Origin: Pseudomonas anuradhapurensis
GTDB lineage: Bacteria > Pseudomonadota > Gammaproteobacteria > Pseudomonadales > Pseudomonadaceae
Reading direction: 5' to 3'
Length of the DNA: 64,000 nt
Assembly: GCF_014269225.2 (NCBI RefSeq)
Contig: NZ_CP077097.1
Coordinates: 2,491,001 to 2,555,000 of the forward strand
In this document: positions 52,736-60,079 of the stretch, piece after piece
Layout of the letters: each line of letters opens with the position of its first letter
Numbering within the stretch: position 1 is the stretch's first letter
The notes under the pieces: model-generated
What the model saw: the letters and a program-made list of their open reading frames with translations, nothing else
Databases searched by the model: none
Told to the model about the DNA's origin: nothing
Translations under genes and position numbers: made by a program

Positions 52736-53754
52736 TTACTCTGGCACTGAGTGCTACCCAGCAACGTATCCGCACGCTTGCCCCCGGGGTGGTGGTCAGC
52801 CTGATCGTCGGTGCCGCGGCCAGTTTTCTCAGCGAACACTATGCAGCGCCGGTCATGCTGTTTGCCCTGTTACTGGGGATGGCACTGAACTTTCTGGCGG
52901 TCGATGGTCCCTGCAAGGCCGGCATCGAATTTACCGCCCGCACGGTACTGCGCCTGGGTGTGGCCTTGCTCGGCATGCGCATCACCCTGGACCAGATCGC
53001 CAGCCTGGGCTGGAAACCGGTGGCCCTGGTGGTTAGTTTGGTGGTGGTAACGATCCTGGCCGCGGTAGTGGTGGCCAAGGCGCTGGGCTTTTCACGGCTG
53101 TTCGGCCTGCTTACCGGCGGTGCGACGGCCATTTGTGGCGCCTCGGCGGCGCTGGCGCTGGCCGCCGCCTTGCCCCAGCACCCGCGCAAGGAGCATGCGA
53201 CGCTGTTCACCGTGATCGGCGTTTCAGCGCTGTCGACCCTGGCGATGATCCTGTACCCGATGATTGCCCAGTGGCTGCACTTGTCCCCCGGGCAGGCCGG
53301 GGTCTTCCTTGGCGCGACGATCCACGATGTGGCGCAGGTGGTGGGGGCGGGCTACAGCCTGTCTACCGAGACCGGCGACATTGCCACAGTGGTCAAGCTG
53401 ATGCGGGTGGCGATGCTGTTGCCGGTCATTGTCTGCGCGGCCATGATTACCCGCCACCAGGGCCTTGAAGCAGGTGGTCAGCGGCCACCCTTGCTGCCCT
53501 GGTTTGCGGTCGGCTTCCTGCTTCTGGCCTGCGTCAACAGCACAGGGTGGGTGCCAGCGGCGGTGCAGGGCGGCATCAATGAGCTATCGCGTGGCTGCCT
53601 GGTGGTGGCGATCAGTGCCCTGGGTATGAAGACCCAGCTCAAGGCGCTGGCCTCGGTCGGCTTCAAACCCATTGCACTGATGGTCGGGGAGAGCGTGTTT
53701 CTGGTGCTGTTGGTGCTGGCGCTGATGCACGTGGGGCTGCAACCTTCCGCCTGA
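52732..53754 (+). CDS. YeiH/YadS family putative sulfate/anion exporter
   Basis: A 340-residue membrane protein with roughly ten helices. The family blocks AAPVMLFALLLGMALNFLAV, GGATAICGASAALALAAALP, and GATIHDVAQVVGAGYSLS are intact. Members near taurine and sulfonate genes are proposed sulfite/sulfate exporters, but evidence is indirect. It is the last gene of operon A, ending in a REP pair, convergent with the AraC gene. Confidence 0.88.
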   Translation: MITLALSATQQRIRTLAPGVVVSLIVGAAASFLSEHYAAPVMLFALLLGMALNFLAVDGPCKAGIEFTARTVLRLGVALLGMRITLDQIASLGWKPVALVVSLVVVTILAAVVVAKALGFSRLFGLLTGGATAICGASAALALAAALPQHPRKEHATLFTVIGVSALSTLAMILYPMIAQWLHLSPGQAGVFLGATIHDVAQVVGAGYSLSTETGDIATVVKLMRVAMLLPVIVCAAMITRHQGLEAGGQRPPLLPWFAVGFLLLACVNSTGWVPAAVQGGINELSRGCLVVAISALGMKTQLKALASVGFKPIALMVGESVFLVLLVLALMHVGLQPSA

Positions 53755-53765
53755 CGCATTCACTG

Positions 53766-53848
53766 GTAGGAGCGGCTGCAGCAGCGATCACCGGCAAAGC
53801 CGGTGCCATCCACCGCGTCGCCTGCTGCGCGGATGAATCCGCTCCTAC
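53766..53848. repeat. REP/BIME element between operon A and the AraC gene
   Basis: Outer arms gtaggagcgg (53766-53775) and ccgctcctac (53839-53848) enclose an inner ccggcaaagccgg hairpin. It is placed where the two convergent transcripts meet and may act as a transcription or processing barrier. The right arm contains the AraC stop codon (TAG at 53847-53845 on the minus strand). Confidence 0.8.
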
Positions 53849-54849
53849 ACTTCATCGTGCCGGGCCCGCCAGCTGGCCGGTGGCATGCCGAACTGGGCGA
53901 TGAACCAGCGAGTGAATGAGCTGGGCATGGAATAACCGAGCATGTCGGCAATGCGCCCCAGCGAATAGCCGGGGTTTTCCAGGTAACGCATCACCAGGTC
54001 GCGGCGCACGCTGTTGATCAGGTCCTTGAAGGTCAACCCGTTTTCCTCGAGACGCCGCTGCAGGGTACGCACGTTCATGCCCTGCGTCTGCGCCACCTGT
54101 TCAATGGTGGCGCGGCCCATGGGCAACAGCAGGTAGATGGTCTTGCGCAGCTCCAGCTCCAGCGACGGGGTGCCGCCCACCGGCAGGCTGTCCAGGTAAC
54201 GCTGCGCCAGGCGAGCCATGGCTTCGTTGGCCTGGGGGCTGGCGCTGTCGAGATCGGCGGCGGGGCAGACAATGCCGTTGAACTCGCTGCCGAACACCAG
54301 GGTGCAGCCGAAAATGCGCCGGTGGGTCGCCAGGTCGGCCGGGGCCGCATGGGTGAAGTTGGCGCTGATCGGGTGCCAGTGGGCGCCTAGCAAGGCCGCG
54401 CACAGGCGCATCATCACGCCGATGGCCAGCTCGGTGGCCTGGCGGCTGCAGGGCGCGCGCTCGTTGATTACCTCTTCGCGAATGATCACGGTCTTGCCGG
54501 CTTCCTCGATATGAATGGCCAGGGCGTCATTGAGCAGGTGTCGGTATTGCACGATCACCTGCAATGCATCGCGCAGGCTGCGCTGGTGGCTGAGCAGCAG
54601 GCTGATTTCGCCAAAATCCGACAATTGCCGCAATTCGGCCATGCGCAGGCCGAAGCTTTCGCAGTGGCTGGCGCTGGCCGAGGCTTCCAGCAAGGCAATG
54701 ACACTGGCAACCGGGATACGCCGGTTGGGGTCATCGAGCAACGCGGCACTCAGGCCTACCTGCGCCAGCAATGCCTGCGGGTTCAGGCCCAGGTGGCGGG
54801 ACACTTCGAGGTAGTTGGTCAAACTGGCGGCACGGACGAGGGCAGGCAT
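53845..54849 (-). CDS. AraC family regulator (arabinose-binding-type N-terminus)
   Basis: A 334-residue regulator taken from MPALVRAASLTNYLEVSRHL; a long in-frame extension upstream is not protein-like. The N-terminal ligand domain is of the Arabinose_bd/OruR type (LNPQALLAQVGLSAALLDDP). The C-terminal AraC HTH pair is at residues about 240-330 (RATIEQVAQTQGMNVRTLQR; SLGRIADMLGYSMPSSFTRW). It is divergent from operon B and convergent with operon A, both of which have the 42-bp element, so it is the prime candidate for their activator. Confidence 0.9.
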   Translation of the reverse strand: MPALVRAASLTNYLEVSRHLGLNPQALLAQVGLSAALLDDPNRRIPVASVIALLEASASASHCESFGLRMAELRQLSDFGEISLLLSHQRSLRDALQVIVQYRHLLNDALAIHIEEAGKTVIIREEVINERAPCSRQATELAIGVMMRLCAALLGAHWHPISANFTHAAPADLATHRRIFGCTLVFGSEFNGIVCPAADLDSASPQANEAMARLAQRYLDSLPVGGTPSLELELRKTIYLLLPMGRATIEQVAQTQGMNVRTLQRRLEENGLTFKDLINSVRRDLVMRYLENPGYSLGRIADMLGYSMPSSFTRWFIAQFGMPPASWRARHDEV

Positions 54850-54905
54850 TCTTGTTGTTTTCCATATTGGTATGCCGACATGCGTTCTGTGTCTTATAGA
54901 CTGCG

Positions 54906-54984
54906 TGTCATGAATTGAAAAGCAAAGCCCTTGGGGCCCGTTGTCATCAAATGAAAAGGCTCTGACGCCCAATGTGAAGCACCC
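54906..54984. promoter_or_regulatory. Shared 42-bp element, copy 2, plus an extra half-site (upstream of operon B)
   Basis: The full element is 54943-54984 (GTCATCAAATGAAAA to AATGTGAAGCACCC). An additional GTCATGAATTGAAAA lies at 54906-54920, repeating the first 15 bp on the same strand 37 bp earlier, closer to the AraC start. The full copy ends 57 bp before the GTG of operon B's first gene. This looks like an activator array serving operon B and perhaps autoregulation. Confidence 0.7.
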
Positions 54985-55041
54985 CGAGAGCGCGCTGTTT
55001 ACTGTGAATCTCAAGAGCTGCATCCCGAGACGAGGTTCACC

Positions 55042-55620
55042 GTGGAAAAACTGCAAACCACTGCCACCGTGTTGATTGTCCCTGGCTTGCGCGAGCATGT
55101 CGCCGAGCACTGGCAGACCTTGCTCGCCAACCGCCTGGCCAAGGTTCGCAGCGTCCCGCCGCTGCAGGTTGACGGCCTGAGCTGCATGGCCCGGGTCGAA
55201 GCGATCCAGCGTGAGCTGGAGCAGATCGACGGCGAGGTGCTGTTGGTGGCGCACAGCGCCGGGGTATTGATGGTCGCCCACTGGGCGGCGCGCTACCAGC
55301 GGCCAGTCAAGGGTGCGTTGCTGGCGGCACCACCGGACCTGAACGCGCCATGGCCAGCCCACTACCCAAGCCCGGCCAGCCTGGCTGAGCATGGCTGGGC
55401 GCCGGTGCCGGACGCGCCATTGCCATTCCCGAGCATTGTCGCTGCTAGCAGCAATGACCACCTGGCCAGCTACGCCGCGGCTGGCGACCTGGCCCGTCGT
55501 TGGGGCAGTGAACTGATCAACCTGGGGGCCGTTGGCCACCTCAACCCAGCGTCCGGTTTCGGCCATTGGCCGCTGGCCGAAGCCCTGGTCCGCCGCCTGG
55601 ATAACCCGAACCTGCAATAG
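55042..55620 (+). CDS. RBBP9/YdeN-type alpha/beta hydrolase
   Basis: A 192-residue small serine hydrolase with GTG start after CGAGG. The N-terminal VLIVPGLREHVAEHWQTLL, nucleophile AHSAGVLMVAHWAARY and the late Asp/His (ASSNDHLAS; GHLNPASGFGHW) form the triad. The family is widespread with unknown natural substrate. It is the first gene of operon B. Confidence 0.88.
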   Translation: MEKLQTTATVLIVPGLREHVAEHWQTLLANRLAKVRSVPPLQVDGLSCMARVEAIQRELEQIDGEVLLVAHSAGVLMVAHWAARYQRPVKGALLAAPPDLNAPWPAHYPSPASLAEHGWAPVPDAPLPFPSIVAASSNDHLASYAAAGDLARRWGSELINLGAVGHLNPASGFGHWPLAEALVRRLDNPNLQ

Positions 55621-55663
55621 CGCATGGACGCCCCAGCCACGCCCGCAAAAAGACGGGTGGCGT

Positions 55664-55679
55664 AAAAACAATAACAATA
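55664..55679 (+). promoter_or_regulatory. Crc/Hfq-type CA motif before the DUF1302 gene
   Basis: AAAAACAATAACAATA, repeated AAn triplets 15 bp before the ATG, overlapping the ribosome-binding region (CGTGGAGCC). It shares AACAATAACAATA-like sequence with the leader of the BKACE gene. Confidence 0.55.
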
Positions 55680-55694
55680 CGTGGAGCCATCGTA

Positions 55695-57650
55695 ATGCCA
55701 GTAACCCGCATTCACCGTGCAGTGAAGCCACAGCGCTGCCTGCTCGCTTGCGCCGTCAGCCTGCTCGCGCTACCCGCCGCCCAAGCATTGGAAGTCGACA
55801 CCGGCAATGAAAGCTGGGCCGTACGCTTCGACAACACCGTCAAGTACAACTACGGCGTGCGCACCGAAAGCGCCGACCAGCACCTGTTGGGCACGCCCAA
55901 CAGCAACGACGGTGACTACAACTTCCGCAAGGCCGGCACCAACATCACCAACCGTGTCGACCTGCTGACCGAACTGGATGTGGTTTACCAGGGCAATACC
56001 GGTTTCCGGGTCAGCACCGCCAGCTGGTACGACAAGGCCTATGACAACACCGGTTCCAATAGCAACCCTTTCGTCAACGGCAACGGTGACCAGTCCGGCA
56101 TCAATCCCAGCCTCAATGGCCTGCCCGGCACCGGTGTGCCGCTGGGTAGCCCGCACCTGAGCAATTACGCCCAGCGTTACTACAGCGGGCCTTCAGGTGA
56201 AGTGCTGGATGCCTTCGTGTTCTTCAGCCGTGAAGTCGGCGAGGCCTCGCAGGTCAGCGCCAAGCTCGGCCAGCACAACCTGTTCTGGGGTGAAACCCTG
56301 CTCAACCCGGTGCACTCGTTGAGCTACGGCCAGTCGGGCCTCGACCTGGCCAAGCTGGCCGCCTCGCCGGGCACCGAGGCCAAGGAGCTGTTCGTGCCGC
56401 GCAACCAGCTGTCGACCTCGTTCCTGGTCAACTCCGAACTGACCCTGGGCGCCCAGTACTTCTTCGACTGGGACGCCGCCCGTCTGCCCGAGGCCGGCAC
56501 CTACTATGGCGGTTCGGATGTGGTAGGTGAGGGCGCGCAGAGCTTCCTGCTCGGCCACACCGGCACCCCGGGGCTGATACCGGTGCGTGGCGCGCTGACC
56601 AGCATCCGCCGTGGCCACGACCTGCAGCCTGGCAAGAGCGGCGACTGGGGCATCATGGCCAAATGGTCGCCCGAGTGGCTGGGCGGCACCCTCGGCTTCT
56701 ACTACCGCAAGACTTCCGAAATACTGCCGCAGGCGTGGCTCGATGCACGCGGCATGACTGTCGCCAACGGCCCGTTCGGCAACCCGCCGGGCAGCCGTCA
56801 GGGCGCGGTCGGCAACCTGTACAACTCGTTGCAGGGCACCACGTACCAGTTCGCCTACGCCGACAACATCGACATCTACGGCCTGAGCCTGTCCAAGGAT
56901 GTGGCCGGCATCAGCGTCGGTAGCGACCTGAATATCCGCCACAACATGCCCCTGGCAAGCATCCCGGCCATCGTCAGCGCGCCTGGCCGCGGCGGCCTGG
57001 GGGGCGGCTTCGGCCTGCTGCCGGCCCGCCTGCCCAGCAGCGGGGTGATCTACGACGTGCCCAGCGACGGTGACGGCATGGGCGCCACCGGTGACACCCT
57101 GCACTGGACCTTGAACGGCCTGATGACCCTGGGTGACACGCCGCTGTTCGACTCGGCAACCCTGCTTGGCGAGCTGTTCTACAGCAACCTGCTCAAGCTC
57201 GATAGCCACAACGCGGCCTTGTACAAGGGCAAGGGCAGCTACCGCGGCATCGACAAGGCCACCCGCGACAACTGGGGCATCGCCGTCAACTTCACCCCCA
57301 CCTGGTACCAGGTGCTGCCGGGCATGGACCTGAGCATGCCGCTGTCGGTCAACGTCGGTTTCGACGGCGTGTCGCCGGTGCAAGGCGGCGGCGCCGAGAA
57401 CACCGGCAACTACGCGGTGGGCGTCAGCGCCGCGATCTACAACCAGTACTTCGTCGACCTCAAGTACGTCGACAGCTTCGGTGAGACCAAGGCCTGCAAG
57501 GATGGCCAGACCGATGGCAGCACCCCCAACGCCCTCGACGGCGAACAGGATTACACCTGCTACGGCGGTGGCTATGCCTCCTTGTCCGGTAGTGGTGCCA
57601 CCACCGAGGACCGTGGCGCCCTGTACCTGACCGTCAAGACCACCTTCTGA
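55695..57650 (+). CDS. DUF1302 outer-membrane beta-barrel protein
   Basis: A 651-residue exported protein: signal peptide (CLLACAVSLLALPAAQA), then a long run of alternating strands rich in Asn, Gly, Tyr and Trp (WAVRFDNTVKYNYGVRTESA) and a C-terminal Phe (YLTVKTTF), as for outer-membrane barrels. DUF1302 proteins are regularly encoded beside DUF1329, as here. A role in moving hydrophobic compounds through the outer membrane is inferred. Confidence 0.88.
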   Translation: MPVTRIHRAVKPQRCLLACAVSLLALPAAQALEVDTGNESWAVRFDNTVKYNYGVRTESADQHLLGTPNSNDGDYNFRKAGTNITNRVDLLTELDVVYQGNTGFRVSTASWYDKAYDNTGSNSNPFVNGNGDQSGINPSLNGLPGTGVPLGSPHLSNYAQRYYSGPSGEVLDAFVFFSREVGEASQVSAKLGQHNLFWGETLLNPVHSLSYGQSGLDLAKLAASPGTEAKELFVPRNQLSTSFLVNSELTLGAQYFFDWDAARLPEAGTYYGGSDVVGEGAQSFLLGHTGTPGLIPVRGALTSIRRGHDLQPGKSGDWGIMAKWSPEWLGGTLGFYYRKTSEILPQAWLDARGMTVANGPFGNPPGSRQGAVGNLYNSLQGTTYQFAYADNIDIYGLSLSKDVAGISVGSDLNIRHNMPLASIPAIVSAPGRGGLGGGFGLLPARLPSSGVIYDVPSDGDGMGATGDTLHWTLNGLMTLGDTPLFDSATLLGELFYSNLLKLDSHNAALYKGKGSYRGIDKATRDNWGIAVNFTPTWYQVLPGMDLSMPLSVNVGFDGVSPVQGGGAENTGNYAVGVSAAIYNQYFVDLKYVDSFGETKACKDGQTDGSTPNALDGEQDYTCYGGGYASLSGSGATTEDRGALYLTVKTTF

Positions 57651-57688
57651 GTCCTCTTTCCCAGAGCCTGCACAGGAACACAACCATC

Positions 57689-59047
57689 ATGAACTTCGTA
57701 CGTACCCTGCTGGCCTCGTGCCTGTCCTTGGCTGCGCTGAACGCTGCCCAGGCCGCTGTTTCCAATGACCAGGCCGCGCGCCTGGATACCAGCCTGACCG
57801 CCGTTGGCGCGGAGAAGGCCGGCAATGCCGATGGCTCCATCCCGGCCTACCAGGGCGGCCTGCTGACGCCGCCAGCCAGCTACCAGAACGGCGCCAGCAT
57901 GCGCCCCGATCCGTTCGCCAGCGACAAGCCGCTGCTGGTCATCGACGGCAAGAACGCCGAGCAGTACAAGGGCCAGCTGACCGCCACCACTCTGGAACTG
58001 CTAAAGCGCTACCCCAGCTACCGCGTCGATGTGTACCCGACCCACCGTAGCGTGGCGCTGCCGCAAGCGGTACTGGACAACACCCGCAAGAACGCCACTG
58101 CCGCCAACAGCAAGGAGGGCGGCACGGCGGTGGACAACGTGCTGCCGGGCATTCCGTTCCCCATTCCGCAGAACGGCGCCGAGGCCATGTGGAACTTCCT
58201 GCTGCGCTACCAGGGCGTGAGCATGACCGCCAAGTACGACTCGTGGAACGTCGATGCCGCCGGCAAGCCATCACTCTCCACTACCGGCCAGGCCAACATC
58301 AGCTACCCGATCTACGAGGACATGGCCAAGCCGATCGGCGCCAAGGACACCTATTACCAGATGAAGCTGGTGTACACCGGGCCCGCACGCCGCGCCGGCG
58401 AAGCGATGATGCTGCGCGATGCCGCCAACCCGCTGGTGCAGCCACGCAGCGCCTGGCAGTACCTGCCTGGCCAGCGCCGGGTAAAGCTGGCACCGAACCT
58501 GGCCTATGACACGCCCAACCCGGGTACCTCTGGCTCGGGTACCTACGATGACGTGTTCGTCTTCAACGGTGCGCTGGACCGCTACGACTGGACCCTGGTC
58601 GGCAAGCAGGAAATGTACGTGCCATACAACACCTACCAGCTGACCTACAACACCGACGTCAAGCAGGTGATCACGCCCAACCACCTGGCGCCGCAGTTCG
58701 TGCGTTGGGAGAAGCACCGGGTATGGGTGGTGGAAGGCAAGCTCAAGGACGGCGCACGCCACATCTACCACAAACGCCGCTTCTACCTTGACGAAGACAG
58801 CTGGATCGCCCTGGCTTCGGACCAGTACGACGCCCGTGGCCAGCTGTACCGCGGTTCGTTCGCCTTCCTCACCCAGAGCTACGACAAGCAGACCCCGGAT
58901 GCCACGCCGTTCATGATCTACGACCTGATCGGCGGCACCTACAACCTCAACGGTGTGGTGGGGGCCTATGGCGGCATCCGCTACATCGAGCCATTGTCGA
59001 AAACCCAGTGGTCACCCGAATCGCTGGCCGGCAACGGCATTCGCTGA
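57689..59047 (+). CDS. DUF1329 exported protein
   Basis: A 452-residue periplasmic protein with signal peptide (LASCLSLAALNAAQA). Family blocks include GNADGSIPAYQGGL, PSYRVDVYPTHRSVALPQAV and HIYHKRRFYLDEDSW. The fold is related to LolA/outer-membrane lipoprotein-sorting domains, so it may carry a lipid-like ligand between membranes. It follows DUF1302 by 38 bp. Confidence 0.88.
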   Translation: MNFVRTLLASCLSLAALNAAQAAVSNDQAARLDTSLTAVGAEKAGNADGSIPAYQGGLLTPPASYQNGASMRPDPFASDKPLLVIDGKNAEQYKGQLTATTLELLKRYPSYRVDVYPTHRSVALPQAVLDNTRKNATAANSKEGGTAVDNVLPGIPFPIPQNGAEAMWNFLLRYQGVSMTAKYDSWNVDAAGKPSLSTTGQANISYPIYEDMAKPIGAKDTYYQMKLVYTGPARRAGEAMMLRDAANPLVQPRSAWQYLPGQRRVKLAPNLAYDTPNPGTSGSGTYDDVFVFNGALDRYDWTLVGKQEMYVPYNTYQLTYNTDVKQVITPNHLAPQFVRWEKHRVWVVEGKLKDGARHIYHKRRFYLDEDSWIALASDQYDARGQLYRGSFAFLTQSYDKQTPDATPFMIYDLIGGTYNLNGVVGAYGGIRYIEPLSKTQWSPESLAGNGIR

Positions 59048-59068
59048 ACCTACCGAGCAGAGGTGGCA

Positions 59069-60064
59069 ATGTCTGTGTTCAAACGATGCAGCGTGGTGTT
59101 ACTGGCTCTGGCCACGCTGCAGGGCGCGGTGCAGGCGGCGCCCTTCACCGATGTGCTGGACCTGCCGGCGATGCCCACCACGCTGGCCGCCAGCAGCGCC
59201 TTGCGCGATGTGGCCATGGCCGGGCAGCGCCTGGTCGCGGTGGGCCCGCGCGGGCACATCGTGTATTCCGATGACCACGGCGCGCACTGGCAGCAGGCCC
59301 AGGTGCCGGTCAGCGCCGACCTGAACGCCGTGAGCTTCGTCAACGCCGAACTGGGCTGGGCGGTCGGCCATGACGGTGTGGTGCTGCACAGCCGCGATGG
59401 CGGTGTGCACTGGCACAAACAGCTGGATGGCCGGACGCTGGCCGAGCGGCTGCCGGAAGTGGGCAGCGACAACGTCTTGCTCGATGTGTGGTTCAGTGAT
59501 GCCGGCAACGGCTATGCGGTGGGCCTGTTCAACCTGCTGCTGCATACCACGGATGGCGGCGAGCACTGGCAACCCTGGCTGGAACACAGCGACAACCCGC
59601 AAGGCCTGCACCTGACCAGCCTGGCCGCCGTCGGTGATGAACTGTACATCACCGGCGAGCAAGGCCTGCTGCTCAAGCGCGACGGTGAGCGCTTCATTCG
59701 TGTCGCAACACCTTATACCGGCACGTTGTTCGGCGCGGTGGGCAAGCCCGGCTGGCTGCTGGTGTATGGCCTGCGTGGGCACGCCTACCGCAGCACCGAC
59801 GGCGGCCAGCAATGGCAGCCGGTAAACACCGGCATCCACACCAGCCTGACCGCCGCCGGCATCGACCGTGACGGGCAGCTGTGGCTGGCCAGCCAGGCCG
59901 GCGACCTGCTGCTCAGCCGGGATGAGGGCGCCCGTTTCAGCCCGCTGGCGCAAAGTGCGCGCGGTCCGGTGACTGCGCTTGCCAGCGATGCCGGCCACGG
60001 CCTGGTGCTGGTCGGCGAACGCGGCGTGCGCACCCAGGCCGGTATTCCCACGTTGCACCCATAA
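59069..60064 (+). CDS. YCF48-like beta-propeller exported protein
   Basis: A 331-residue protein with signal peptide (CSVVLLALATLQGAVQA). It carries repeated sialidase/BNR-type blades (GHIVYSDDHGAHWQQAQ, GVVLHSRDGGVHWHKQ, LLLHTTDGGEHWQPW, HAYRSTDGGQQWQPV), as in YCF48/photosystem-assembly-like factors. In this context it probably helps assemble or gate the adjacent RND transporter. It begins 21 bp after DUF1329. Confidence 0.85.
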   Translation: MSVFKRCSVVLLALATLQGAVQAAPFTDVLDLPAMPTTLAASSALRDVAMAGQRLVAVGPRGHIVYSDDHGAHWQQAQVPVSADLNAVSFVNAELGWAVGHDGVVLHSRDGGVHWHKQLDGRTLAERLPEVGSDNVLLDVWFSDAGNGYAVGLFNLLLHTTDGGEHWQPWLEHSDNPQGLHLTSLAAVGDELYITGEQGLLLKRDGERFIRVATPYTGTLFGAVGKPGWLLVYGLRGHAYRSTDGGQQWQPVNTGIHTSLTAAGIDRDGQLWLASQAGDLLLSRDEGARFSPLAQSARGPVTALASDAGHGLVLVGERGVRTQAGIPTLHP

Positions 60065-60079
60065 CAAGAGAAGACCCTG

